From Diadema setosum (taxonomy: Eukaryota; Echinodermata; Echinoidea; Diadematoida; Diadematidae): a stretch of DNA of 64,000 nucleotides. The notes beneath the pieces were generated by a model. The model made no database searches. It saw only the letters and a program-made list of their open reading frames with translations, and was not told the origin of the DNA. Positions 23,019 through 34,989 of this stretch are shown piece after piece. The position numbers were made by a program, and so were the translations under genes. Positions within the stretch are counted from its first letter, which is position 1, and every line of letters starts with the position of its first letter. Location of the stretch: positions 3,401,001-3,465,000 of the forward strand of contig CM067067.1 of assembly GCA_033980235.1 (NCBI GenBank). Direction: 5' to 3'.

Positions 23019-25961
23019 CACCTCCTCCTCCTCCTCATGCCACAAATCACAGAGCCTATGACTGCCATGACTTACAATATCATATTTTACCTTTAGCAAG
23101 CTTTACATATCTTTTCTGAGCATCACTGCCAATCAAAGTGATGAGAGAAACCCAATAACTTAACAGAGCAAACACCGAGTCCAATAATCTTTCTATCAAG
23201 TACACTACTGGTGGGATAAAACCTTAGTCACAAGAATTTGGTATCATTATGTGGAACCAAAGGGGAAGGAAACACGCTTTAGGGGTTTGTATACATTGTT
23301 CTACCCACATGTTCCTCCCACTTGTTCCTTTGGAATATTCCTGGGACTTTGAAGGATATCTGTTCATACAAGGCATGGATGATGCACTAAAACACTGTTT
23401 TTGTTTGTACATATTTTTCATCTCTGCTTTTTACCCATGTCATCAGGTTATCACTCGAGGTCAATGGGTTCACAGGTCTTGGGATGCCAGGCGTAGGAGT
23501 CTTCTAGGAAAGCGCCCCCTGGAGACGACTTCCCACAACATCCTCCCCCGCTCTCCAACTGACAGATCCTCTTTCATCCTTGACCCTTCTAAAGGGGGTC
23601 ACAATGGACCAATCAACTTCGAGTATCACCTAGTAATACGATGCATTGTGTGTTATCATGAGAGTACATAGTACAGTATTTGGCAAAGGTTTGGCAGGAC
23701 CTTATAGATTGTAAGACGCATCTAGTTCCATTTGCTCTCGGATGGCCATTTGTTGTCAGTCTATGCAGAAAAAAAAAAAATCCATAATATATTAGTACAG
23801 GTATATGCGGCACTAAACACAGGAGCGGACAAACACAGTATTGTATATTTGACCAACAAATTTAGCAAAGCTGCTTCAAAGAATATAATGGGTCTGTTTA
23901 AAACAGACGTAAAACTCACTTATAAAGTCTTCGGATATCTTCCATCCTGTATTACAACTTGTACTAGAAGGCAGATATAGAGACCAAATATCCCTCTAAA
24001 ATTGACCTTTTTCACCTCAAGTCTGAACCCCAACCTGCGGCACTCTAAGTTATGGCGGCATTCTCCTGTAAAGCTCCAGAATTCATTTTTTTTTTTTTTA
24101 GTGCATGATTTCAATATTTCTTGTTAAACTGCCAATTGTTTACTGGTAGTTTCTTTTCAGTGAGAATAGAAATATATTCAAGAATATGCTCATTTATGAA
24201 AAGAAATGAAAAATAACATATATATAAAGATTTACAATAAACAGGCTTCCAGTATATATAAAACAAAGGAGTCACATATATGTGTAGATACATACATGTA
24301 TAAGAATCAGTGAATTGAAGCATTTTCATGTTGAGTTTGTTCATATGAGGAGAGAAATGAGATGGCAACCGTCCATGTGGGTAGCTTGCGGGAATAACAC
24401 GTGTAATCAGCAATCATGTATACAGTTTTTTATAGAAACATATTTTTGTTTGTACAGATAGGAGGGGATATGGACCCCCCAGAGCACTGTCATTCGAGAG
24501 AGGTCAGCTAGATAATTTTAGTGTTTTTAGCTGAAGAGTAGACGTAACTTCTACATACGGTATACAGTCGATTCTGTTCCATTTTTTGTTCTCTGTAATC
24601 ATAGTCAGAGAGAATAGACGTGAAGAATGATGTCTAGAGTTTTCTAGACAATATTGATGGATTTATAGAGCCGTTTACGAGAATATATCTAAAAGCGTCC
24701 TGGAAATTTGCTCTCGGCTATTGTGATTTATCTTTGACTCTGCAAGAAAGAGAAAGGAATGATTAGTAGTAATGGACCGATGTATTACAGGAGGTCTTAA
24801 CAGTTGTAGATGTAAAGTCGAGTGATAAGTAGGTTTAGAAAATGAAGAATGTATCAAAGAGTTACTTAGTCGGTAGTAGAAATGTTAACAACAAGGAACA
24901 TTTGCAAACAAGATTTTTACTGCACTGTACAGAGACCTATAGTGGGTATTTGTATATGATTATTACTGTTATTCTGCAATTTCTTAACATAAAATACAGG
25001 TTTGACTGTTATGAAACGAAACGTTGTTGAGCGCAATAATCTGTTGGGTTTTCATTACTACCGCCGACGTGGCTGCTAGGATGATTAAACCCAGGCAGAC
25101 TCTTTTGCTACAGAGTAAATTTATAGTGAGAGTCAATGAATACAGTTAACTAGCTAATTTTCTGACAATATCATTTCAATGTTGAAGTACTATTACACCT
25201 AGTTATCATCCATGGAATTCTTAGACATTCAGATATCTCTGTTCATATGAGGGAAATAAAACCAAGCCAGCATCATCATGTATATATATATTGGAATGAT
25301 AGACTGATGTTTACTAATGCAGTTACAGATTAAGCTGCAAGAACGGTGTCATTATCTTGCATATTTGCCAATGTTCCTGTAAAGAGAACGGATTATCATG
25401 TGTGTTAGATTAAATATTGTATCTGTTATGTAGATTGAATGTGTTCTACTGTATTTTTGTGTCAAGAGACCTTCATTTGAGGGAGTTTTAGTGTTGGTGG
25501 GCATTGATTTTTTTTTTTTTTTGGGGGGGGGGGTGAGGGATGGAGAATTCTTTGAGAAACTGCTGTTTTGCTGCAAATGCATTGGTTACGACAAAGCAAT
25601 AAAAACCCCACAAATCCTTATAACTGATGTATCAATTTAATGAGATTTTCAGTTCTGTTATGTATCAGTGCAGGAAATCGGCTTCTGCCGGTATATGCAC
25701 TATCACTGGAGGCACATTCTGCTGTCTAAGCACCACTTACAGGGTTATACCCTCACATATAGTTCCTCTAGGTTTGACGTAGCCTGAATTTTGTTTCTCT
25801 TTAGAAATATTAGATGCGTGCAGTTTCATGACCAAAACTGCAAAGTTGCCACTGGTGTAAACATGTGTACCACAATATGTTTGTATGTGCTTGTCTTTCA
25901 GCATTTTTTTACTCTCAAAATGACATAAATTCTGTTACCCCGATGTTATTTTTCCCTTTCT

Positions 25962-26027
25962 TCTCTCTCTCTCACTCTCTTTGATTTCTTAAATCCTCTC
26001 TCTCTCACTCTCTTTGATTTCTTAAAT
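25962..26027. repeat. 33-bp tandem duplication with CT tract
   Basis: A unit ending CTCTCTTTGATTTCTTAAAT occurs twice with period 33 (GATTTCTTAAAT at 25983 and 26016). It is simple-sequence-derived. Confidence 0.9.
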
Positions 26028-28039
26028 CTATCTTTGACAATCTTCATTTATGTTCTAATCATTTTGTAGTTGTTTGCCCATGCTTTTTAACATCAAACAT
26101 CAATCTGATAAGTTACACATGACAATCAAATCAAAAGCTGTTCATGTTGGCAACCCACAAGACCCACTTACAACTCAAAAATTAAAATCAAAGACAAGGA
26201 CTAGAATAACTGTTGGCAACTTGATACCAATAATCTCTCTCCACAAAGAGGCTCCCATTGTTACTCAATGATGCTTTGCTGCTTCGTATCAAGTTATCTC
26301 ATATATTGTGTTTGTATATCATATCGGTTTATGTTTGTACTTATAGTTTTCTATGCAAATACATAAGATTCTGTTTCTCTCTAGGAGCTGCATATTCGAA
26401 AAGAGTTTATGAATCCATTGGTTTGAATGCGTGTCACTCAAGAGATTAGATCGTTCCATTCATTTCTTTGTTGTTGTTCATTCAGAAATTGTTCATCTGA
26501 AATCATGACTGAAATTAATTTGAGCAAATACATGTATAGCTTGAAGCTCGTGACAACTTTGCTGAATAGATTCTGCATTTCCTGTGTCTGTTGGAAGAAG
26601 TACTTAAACTGTTATCATCTTGGATAGTTGATCAGTATTCAATGTTTTACACACTCTGTGAATGGTTCTCAGAGGGAAGAGTTAGACACTGCCAGCAGCT
26701 AGCCTCTGTTCAAGGCTCATGTACATGTAGTAACACTGATTTGTACTGCACACAACATGCAGCTGGCTGGAGGGGAAGTAATGGGATTTAAGCAAGACTC
26801 CTCTCGGCCCTACCAAATGGTTAGTGAAGTGATGGCTGATGAAGGAATAAACCCTTGGAAATCATTTCCAAATGTGGTTGGTAAGGCATGAAATTTGAAG
26901 TGAACGAATAGGTCTCATAATTAAGAATGTTTTAAGGACAACAGCAAATGAACTTAAAATTCTTCCAGGTATCACAAATCTGCAAATTAACATTTGTCTA
27001 TTTTACAACAAAAATAAATAAATAAACAAAAAATAGAATAAAATAAAATAACATGGCATTAGCAAAATTGATTCCAACTAAACTTTACATGTCATGTGTA
27101 TCAATTCATTGGTCCAAACTATCACACACACACACGCACACACGCACACACACAGAAAAACACCAAGCTTCTGGCAAGCTTACTAATGACAAAATTCACA
27201 GTGAAATGGGACACCTATTATAAACACGAGTTCATGAAAGAGGCAAATGTTAGACCTTCTGAGAACTTTCAAGATTATTATAAGAAAGATGCGAGAAAGA
27301 ATTCCCCCATCATCAAAAGGGATTTCAAGAGTTGATCCTACATGGACTGCAAAACACAGGTGACCTATTGTGTTGACCCAACTGCTCCAAGAGGAAAAGG
27401 CCGTTTGAGTCATGTTCACATCAGCTGGTAGTTCCAACATTAAGATGTTTTCATACCAACTTGCATGTGTACGTACTGGTACTTCCGTAATAACTAAATT
27501 ATTTATATTTGTACAATAATTTAAATTATCAAAGGTAATAAGCACCAGTGAAACTGGCAAATTGCTTCTTTGTATTCCCTTGTTTTTTCTACTTCTGAAG
27601 ATTTGCCATAATTGTTGTATTCAATTCAGAAAATTACACAGTCCAGTCCTCCCCATCTATGTGTAGATTCGTGTAAAACTCAGATTATGTCTTGTGTTGT
27701 TTTGTTCATTATTTTTCAAGTTGTTCTTACTGTAAATACATGAAACAAAAAGTATTATGTGATTGTAGAAACAATACACGGGACACTCCATATTATGTAT
27801 TTAGGCTGAGATAAGTAACGACAGATAAAAGATTTACCAACTCAGATATTTATTTGCCATTGTTGTGCGAAGGTTTATGGAAGAAAATATTTATTCCAGG
27901 AGTGTGTGTTTATCATTTGATATGCTGAATAAAATTAGACACTAAAATCAAGAGCCATGTATGTCTTTGTCGTATGTAGTCTGTCGTAATTCTCTGATTT
28001 GCATAGCAGAACATGTTAACAACTTTGTAGCTCTTGTTA

Positions 28040-28230
28040 CAGTGGACTCCTGCTACACGTGTACAATGAAGTCCTCGGGACCGTCAACTTTCTTTGGTTA
28101 TATCAAAATTTTGTTATAACCCAACAAATAAGCTATAAAAAACAGAGCAGAAAATATTGCAGTCCGAATTTTTGCTTCGTTATAACTGGAATTTCATTAT
28201 AACCGTGTTCCTTATAACAGGAGTGCACTG
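28040..28230. mobile_element. MITE, TATAACGAA family (copy a), TA target site
   Basis: The termini CAGTGGACTCCTG and CAGGAGTGCACTG are inverted and flanked by TA on both sides, as for Tc1/mariner-type elements. The 191-bp interior has repeated GTTATAAC words. Three related copies lie at 37031-37703 (interrupted), 37897-38082 and 55764-55932. Confidence 0.85.
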
Positions 28231-28773
28231 TATTATCATAATGCACACACACACACGTATATAAATATATATACATACACATATATATGCTTCCACTCTG
28301 TTTCTACTGTACTGTAGATTATGTTTTCTCTATTTGAAAAAGATATTTGCAGTGCAATGTTAAACAGAAATGGCATGATGTAATGAGATAGAGGTGCTTT
28401 TCTCAGCTTACTGTGGTATGTATGGCATCTTCTGCAACAACATAATCATGAAATATGGTCATTACAAAACAGGGTTGTCATGCCTGTCTGTTTTTGTATA
28501 AAATTACAGTACCATGTATAACTGAAGCTATGAAAGTCTACAGGGAACTTTGTTATACCAAGAATCTTTTTGAAATAGCACTTTTTTTTTGGTCATATCA
28601 TGTTTTTCACGGTATTTGGGTACAAAAAAAAAAAGCACCTTGTCATAAGAGGGGTTTTGATCACCTGATCTCTTTATAAGGTTCCAGTGGATAAGTGGCA
28701 AATTCTCATAAGACCAAACATTTTTTCTCTACAAGCCCAAGCTTGTATACCATGGTAATTCTTCATTTAATAA

Positions 28774-28973
28774 CTGTAAAAGTGGAAATTTTCCAACGCT
28801 TAATTTTCCCACTCGGTCTTGGTAAGAAGAGTTTCGCGTTTTCTCGATTCCGCAGAATCAAGACGGTACGTACTGCAACATTTGGCAAGCAAAAATATTC
28901 GCATGCTTTCATTTTCGCACTAGTCTCAGGTTGCGCGAAGATTTCAACACCACGAAAATTTCCACTTTTACAG
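28774..28973. mobile_element. MITE with CTGTAAAAGTGGAAATTTTC termini
   Basis: The 200-bp element has inverted ends (CTGTAAAAGTGGAAATTTTC and its complement at 28954-28973). The interior is rich in TTCGCG-type words. The termini resemble those at 58885-59364, so both belong to one superfamily. Confidence 0.85.
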
Positions 28974-29021
28974 TACTTCAATACAAAGCACAAACAAACA
29001 AACACACACACACACACACAC

Positions 29022-30541
29022 CGTACCCTGTTCCTACACCTGTGCCACTACCACTTCAGATACAAGTCAAATGTATGCACTAGTGTGTGTGTGTATATAT
29101 GTGTAGTGCACGTGTGTGAATGGGACTGTACTGTTCTGATTGAGGTGAGGATTTAGCTTTTAATGTTTTGCGAGATATTCAGAAACTACTATGAGATGTC
29201 AAAGAGCATGCAATTCTTAGGGGTATCAAAAGTTTATTTGATGAAAATCGGTTTTGAAATGGCTGAGATATCCAAGGTGAAGCAAGGTGAAGCAAAGAGA
29301 TCCTAATAAAAGGCGTGGCCTGTCGCCTTTTTCTTATTATCACTTTTTTTGATATCTCGGCCATTTGAAAACCAATTTTCATCAAATAAACTTTGAATCC
29401 TACTTAAAATGACATGTTCTTTCATATTTCATCAGGTTTCTCATTATCTCACTTTGGAATATTAGAAACCTGAATATCCACCTCAACCAGTACTGTACAG
29501 TCCCTTGAACAATTGTCCATGAACATTATTCACAGTATTGCACAGTATTTTTATGCACATTTTGTTTCAGACTTTCTCACCACTCTTCAGAATTTCTCAT
29601 TATTCATGACAAAAATACACAAATGATCAAATTGCGATTTGTCATGCATTATAGTTTCTTCAGAATAATTTGCATTTGATAAGTGTTTAACATATCAACA
29701 AAAATAATTTATTTTCCAATCACTTACCATGTACTTTGTAATGCAAATAACAATTTAACAGTGCAAGCATTGACAAACATGTGTCATTAACTCTTTCACA
29801 CACCAAATTACATTCACTTTACACCATAAATGTATCACATTGGCTGTAAATGTATCACAGTCGTGATACATGCAATGACATATGTAATATACAGATTTGT
29901 TCTTCTTACATCATAAATGATGCATGTATGCACTCAAGACAATTTATAAACACCCACTTTCACGAATTACACTTGCAGATGCACACTGTAATATGTGCAT
30001 GAACAGGTCCAAAGAGATGGAAAGAGTTGGAAAGATAATACATGTACATGTACAATTTATGTTGCCTCCAAAAATTAATAGTACAATGTAATGCCCTTTA
30101 GAAACAATACATGGTACGTTAGTATACCACGATTTCCTTCTAATCATTCGTAATTGGTTAAATGCAAGACTACCTACCATGTGTAGTCAATAAGTATACA
30201 TATTACATGAAGAGACTTGATTGTTTGAGCAATCACAGAGAAATGGGGAGGGAACTACGCAGGCAGTGACATGCACATACAGCCTGTACAACTTGCACAC
30301 TGATCACTGCCCCAAAATAAGCTCGAAATTGATATTCATCAAATCTTATACAAATTCTTCTCTTACAATTATTTTCATTCCTTCATTCCGATTGAATACC
30401 AAGAGAATTATCAAGTCTGACAACAGAAATTCAAACTCCTCTATGTGTGTGCTTCAGTATGACAATGTGTCCAAATGAAATACACTGTATGTCAGCCTAC
30501 CAAAGGACAATTGTGAAAAGTTTCACTTTTCTCGCACATTG

Positions 30542-30578
<37 letters not shown>

Positions 30579-30880
30579 AGAAGAGAGGGATACTTCATAA
30601 ACACACTTTACAGTATATCTGACAATAAAATTACAGATATTAGGTTGGGAAACAAATAAGTCATAATTCTACAAGACTTTGTGTACTCATCCACACAATC
30701 AATCATACAATGTACAATGTATTTATATTTCAATGAACTTGTCTTCTTCTTTGTATGACACAAAGTTTATATCATTCATTGACTATTGCTAGTATTTCAG
30801 AATACCACTTGTGAAATAATAGATTCTTGACTTAGGAAGAAAAATCTCTTCCTACGAAGAAGTTCAGAATACCATCCCTT
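29022..30880. other. Noncoding interval with inverted-repeat piece
   Basis: There is no gene signal. An imperfect inverted repeat involves 29219-29270 (TCAAAAGTTTATTTGATGAA) and 29348-29397 (TTCATCAAATAAACTTTGAA), suggesting another small palindromic element of about 180 bp. A run of about 33 A lies near 30545-30577. Minus-strand AATAAA near 29708 could serve the first zinc-finger gene, but it is far away. Confidence 0.45.
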
Positions 30881-30884
30881 GAGT

Positions 30885-31188
30885 GAACCTTGGGTGAACC
30901 TTGGGTGAGAGTTCTGCATAATTCGCCAGTTTTGTGATGTGGGTACGTGGGGCATAACACTTAACCAGGCTAGCATACTGCTCTTTGTGAGTGGGATCTT
31001 TTACATGTGTGAGTCATGACTCCTTCACACACACACGACTTCCCTTCAATGTCCTATTTGAGGGAGAAAGTGTTTCCGCCTCTGACAAGAAGGACAGCAG
31101 GATAACAAACAACATTGACTAGATGGGACTTGAACCCAAATCTTATCTGATCACACGGCACTGATACTACTGGCTGAGTCCCGATTCA
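30885..31188 (-). mobile_element. tRNA-derived SINE
   Basis: On the minus strand a tRNA-like head reads GGGACTCAGCCAGTAGTATC (A-box region), followed by a perfect B box TGGGTTCAAGTCCC. The body contains GTAAAAGATCCCACTCACAA, a kind of conserved SINE core seen in metazoan SINEs. A duplicated CACCCAAGGTT marks the distal end. Boundaries are approximate and the core-domain name is not assigned. Confidence 0.7.
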
Positions 31189-31872
31189 AAAAAAAAATGA
31201 TAATAATAACAGCATTGCTAAATCTACTGTATATGGTGTACACAGTACACGGTGGCAGTACTTTCACAACTGAATGATAAGGAAAGACAAAACATGGGAA
31301 AAAGAGTACACTGTCCACTGTATACTACACACTGGAAAACAATATTATGCACAAGTACAGGGATTAAAGTGTCTCCAGGTTAGCACAGACCTAATTGTAC
31401 ATAAAGTGTACTTCTGACGACATTGCTTTGTCCTCAAAATATGAGGACCATGAGACATTGTTATACTGGTAATGACTGTAATGAAGTAATGCAGAAAGTA
31501 ATTATTCAGTCAAAATATATTCAGCAATACTGTGTAAAGCTTATCAAATGACCTCCATGGGAACTGATTCACTTGAAATACAGAATAGCACCATGTACAA
31601 ATGTACATCAACAGATTAAAAGAGCAATAGAAGAGAAGTCACAGTATCAAGATTAAGAGCAATACATGCCAAATATTACCAAACTTTTGATAGCACTTAG
31701 TGTATCTGTAAGTACAACTGTACATGTAATACAATTGTACATGCAATAACACACTACTGTTATAAATAAAAAAAAAAAAAAACTCAACTAAACTTTAGCA
31801 TCAACAAGCACTCCAGTCACAAATTCAGAAGTCTTTTAGCTCTGACAAATTCCAAACTGCAGCAAAATAATT

Positions 31873-32031
31873 AAATGACTGAGCTTCAACCAACCTTAAA
31901 ATTGTAGAGGGCAAGCTTTCGTCCTCTCCTGAGGACTTTCTCAGGAGAGGACGAAAGCTTGCCCTCTACAATTTTAAGGTTGGTTGAAGCTCAGTCATTT
32001 AATTATTCATCATCCCCAGCCGATGAAAGTT
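31873..32031. mobile_element. Palindromic retroelement-like insertion with 15-bp TSD (possible Penelope/hammerhead fragment)
   Basis: Perfect 67-bp arms (31867-31933 and 31940-32006) flank the 6-nt loop GACTTT. The block is bracketed by a 15-bp direct repeat TGCAGCAAAATAATT (31858-31872 and 32032-32046), which looks like a target duplication. The minus strand holds CTGAGAAAGTCC, TCAGGAGA, then GGACGAAAGC. This resembles a hammerhead core (CUGANGA, stem II GUCC/GGAC, GAAA) with one off-consensus base. Penelope-like elements are known to carry hammerheads. The assignment is inference. Confidence 0.6.
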
Positions 32032-32271
32032 TGCAGCAAAATAATTGTGGAAGAACTGTTATTAAATATTTTAGGTGAGAGAAAGCATGCTGCTTTTTCT
32101 TATAATCTTTACACACATTTCCCGTAGCAGTTGCTATCTAATGGTGAGAGAGGCTTTGGTGTGATGGGGGAAAAATAATTGTAGGTATCAATAAGGAAAA
32201 GAAGTCTGTGAGATGAGCAGATGCTTCACATCATACACACTGGTTGTGTTGAAGTTTTAGTGTGTATCTAA

Positions 32272-34836
32272 TTAGGAAATCTGGTCCTGTGACTGTGAAG
32301 TATCCCCACCCATACTGACGACTAGTTCCCCAGAATTGTCACCGACAACAATCTGATACTGGACGTTGTCTTTGATCTCAATGCCTGCCCCCGTCATAGC
32401 CCTCTTGATATTGCCCAGAATCTTGTCCAGTTCCTGCTGCTCCAAGTCAGACTCGCACACATCTACCTCTGGCACATTGGCCATGTCATGAATCTTTACC
32501 ACACCAGGCTCTACAAGGACAGCTTCCTTTATCTCATGCTCTGCCAGGCAAGTGTGCTTCTTCAATGCTTTCTGATACTTGAAGGTCAAGCCACACACAT
32601 TGCATATGAAAGGCTCCACACCGGCATGTATGATGAGTTTGTGCCTACGCACACTGGTCATGCGGGAGAACCTGGCGTCACAGATGTCACACTTGTGTAA
32701 CTTTTCACCCGTATGGCTGACAAGGTGGTTTTTGAGACTGCCAGACTGGGTGAAGCGCTTCCCACACTCCCCGCACTGGTAGGGGCGGTCCCCTGTGTGG
32801 ATGCGCATGTGGACCTCCAGCTGCTGCTTCTTGTCAAACATCTTCTGGCACACCTGACACTTGATGCGCTTCCCACCATGTGCAACGCAGTAGTGCTTCA
32901 GCATCCGTCGGAAGTGCCGGAACATCTTGCCACAATGAGCGCAGAGAAATGCTGCTGGCTTTGACTCTGACTGTTTGTCGGGATTGTGCTTCTTGCTGTG
33001 CGTTCGAAGTGAACTTGCCTGTTTGAATGCCTTGTTGCATATTTTGCACACAAAGTTCCTTTCACTTGTATGGACCACCATGTGCGTTCGAAGAGAAGCC
33101 CTCAGAGGAAACTTCTTACCACATAACTTACACTTAAACTTCTTGTCGGCACTGTGGACGAGACGATGGCGCCTCAAAAGGTCTTTCTTGGCGAATGTTT
33201 TGTTGCAATCGCTGCACTGCAGAGGCTTCTCTCCGGTGTGTGTGCGAATGTGTTCAACCAGTAAGTGACGCCGCGTAAATATCCTCTCACAGTGTGTGCA
33301 TTTGAATTCTTTTGGGGCCGATTGCAAACATCGATGTCTTTCCAGGTACCTGGCATACATGAATGACTTGTGGCAAATCTCACAGGTGTAGGGTCGGATC
33401 TGAGTGCAAATGTTCCGCCCAATGTGGTTCTGAAGGCAGCGCTTGGTTTTGAACTGCTTCTGACAATTCTGGCACGCATGCGGCCTGCCCACTGTGTGTG
33501 TTTCCATGTGTTCACGCAGTGTTGACTTTAATCTGAAACCCTTGTCGCATTGACTGCAGGTGTACGGTTTCTTGTTTGTATGTGTTTTGATGTGCTGGTA
33601 AAGATTTTTCTTTTTGTGGAAAATTTTGCCACACTGCTCACATATGAAAGTTTCATGACATTCACTGTCTGCTTTTTTATGTGTTTCTGGTTGACTTTCA
33701 ACCTCAGGTTTAGCTGATTCTGACACTGTAGCTGATTTGTCTTCCCCAGGTGAAACATGAACTTCATCTTCCTCACATTGTGTTACCTCTTCAACTTCTG
33801 TTTTAGAGAGGAGCTTGACATTAGACTTGGATTCAACATCCTTTTGGGAAAACTCATGATTTTGCTCTTTGATTCTGGTGCGCTTATCGCAGATTTTAGA
33901 ATTTTTGTGCTTACGAAGAATGCGTGCCTGCTTAAACTTGGATCCACATCTTTCACACTCATGGGGTTTGTCACTGCGATGGGTTGTTTCATGATCTAGT
34001 AATGTGATTCTCTGACGGAATCTACGGCCACATGTTTTGCACTCAAAAGGGCGTTCATCAGTGTGAATACGTCTGTGTACCACATACTGACTTCCTGTCT
34101 TAAAGCGTTTGTCACAAAACTCACATTGATACATATCTTGGTATGGAACAGCTCTCAAAATTAGAGGTTCTAGTGTCTCATCTTTACCAGAAGCATCTAT
34201 AGGAACTTTAACAAGGCGCTCACGAAACTGTATTAACGTGCCTTTCTTCATCTCCTTCTCACCTGTATGAAATTTTGCATGTCGCTTTAAGCTCCTGAGC
34301 TGAGTGAATGTCTTTCCACATTCCTTGCATTCATGCCGCTCATTGGCATGGGTGTTCATGTGCCCAACCAGGGCACTGTGTTGAGTGAATCTGCGCTCAC
34401 ACAAAGTGCATACATACGGTCGTTCTCCTGTGTGCCTCCGTTGATGTACCAGCAAAACCTGGTGGTTTACAAAAGTTTCCTGACAAATATCACACCTTGC
34501 TTTCTCCCTCGATCTTCCTGCTTTTTTCACCTGACCCTTCTGCGTTGCATTCGGCTCCTGGTAATCCAGATCACAGTCATCACTACCAATTCCATCACTT
34601 ACATCTGCACCTGCTTCCCTACCATTTCTATGACCATCTCCATCTCCTTGGACCTGTTTCATTAAACTGTTTCTCCCACTGCATACGTGCACACTGAGCC
34701 CTCCACGAGTCACAAATTTCTTGCCACATTTCTCACACTCCAGCATGGTATCCGCATCACCAGGCACGACCCGTACTCTCCTACGATTCATCCTGCGTGG
34801 AGGCTGCTTCAGGCTGGCGTTGCCATCACCCTCCAT
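32272..34836 (-). CDS. C2H2 zinc-finger protein, 20 fingers (paralogue A)
   Basis: An uninterrupted 854-codon frame encodes about 20 C2H2 or C2HC fingers joined mostly by TGEKP-type linkers (TGERPYVC, TGEKPLQC, TGDRPYQC). Fingers 1-7 lie in residues about 30-325. An acidic, Lys-rich spacer (about 325-395) follows, then fingers 8-20, then an acidic tail with ELDKILGNIKRAM and a Val/Gly-rich end. Several fingers end in Cys instead of His (RKHKNSKIC, QNHIGRNIC, ERHRC, KKHTC). It is likely a nuclear sequence-specific DNA-binding regulator. No KRAB, BTB or SCAN domain is visible. The start ATG is preceded by a good acceptor (tttctgtccag, minus strand, ending near 34931), so a 5' noncoding exon lies upstream. 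It is closely related in layout to the neighbour at 38143-40917. Orthologue unknown. Confidence 0.95.
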   Translation of the reverse strand: MEGDGNASLKQPPRRMNRRRVRVVPGDADTMLECEKCGKKFVTRGGLSVHVCSGRNSLMKQVQGDGDGHRNGREAGADVSDGIGSDDCDLDYQEPNATQKGQVKKAGRSREKARCDICQETFVNHQVLLVHQRRHTGERPYVCTLCERRFTQHSALVGHMNTHANERHECKECGKTFTQLRSLKRHAKFHTGEKEMKKGTLIQFRERLVKVPIDASGKDETLEPLILRAVPYQDMYQCEFCDKRFKTGSQYVVHRRIHTDERPFECKTCGRRFRQRITLLDHETTHRSDKPHECERCGSKFKQARILRKHKNSKICDKRTRIKEQNHEFSQKDVESKSNVKLLSKTEVEEVTQCEEDEVHVSPGEDKSATVSESAKPEVESQPETHKKADSECHETFICEQCGKIFHKKKNLYQHIKTHTNKKPYTCSQCDKGFRLKSTLREHMETHTVGRPHACQNCQKQFKTKRCLQNHIGRNICTQIRPYTCEICHKSFMYARYLERHRCLQSAPKEFKCTHCERIFTRRHLLVEHIRTHTGEKPLQCSDCNKTFAKKDLLRRHRLVHSADKKFKCKLCGKKFPLRASLRTHMVVHTSERNFVCKICNKAFKQASSLRTHSKKHNPDKQSESKPAAFLCAHCGKMFRHFRRMLKHYCVAHGGKRIKCQVCQKMFDKKQQLEVHMRIHTGDRPYQCGECGKRFTQSGSLKNHLVSHTGEKLHKCDICDARFSRMTSVRRHKLIIHAGVEPFICNVCGLTFKYQKALKKHTCLAEHEIKEAVLVEPGVVKIHDMANVPEVDVCESDLEQQELDKILGNIKRAMTGAGIEIKDNVQYQIVVGDNSGELVVSMGGDTSQSQDQIS

Positions 34837-34933
34837 TTTGAGGTCTATCCCTACATGTATTCAGCTCACAAGTCCTCTAACGTGTCCTAATCACTTGGAG
34901 ATGTTCATGCTGACCTCCATGTGCGTGGCGCTG
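34837..34933 (-). promoter_or_regulatory. Splice acceptor and 5' UTR part of zinc-finger paralogue A
   Basis: Reading the minus strand, GCACTGTCTGCTTCCTTTCT then GTCCAG forms a strong pyrimidine-rich acceptor about 95 nt before the ATG. The leader between contains a short upstream ORF (ATGGAGGTCAGCATGAAC, ending TGA), which could dampen translation. The upstream exon was not located. Confidence 0.55.
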
Positions 34934-34989
34934 GACAGAAAGGAAGCAGACAGTGCAAATACCATGTGACTGCTGTGTATGTGAACAGT

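Larger units (their letters stand above)
20944..28037. other. Noncoding interval between PCBP and zinc-finger genes
   Basis: The sequence is AT-rich with scattered AATAAA words (near 22235, 25600, 27930), an A-run followed by (AT)n at 22254-22296, G runs near 21172 and 25521, and a (CA)n tract near 27124. One GC-richer exon-like ORF (23444-23671) and a SINE piece (22945-23018) are noted separately. No other gene is supported. Confidence 0.5.

Noticed and set aside
28695..29156. 153-aa ORF
   Set aside because: It spans a MITE and a CA microsatellite.
34333..34697. Plus-strand ORFs opposite zinc-finger paralogue A
   Set aside because: Antisense shadows of the zinc-finger coding sequence.
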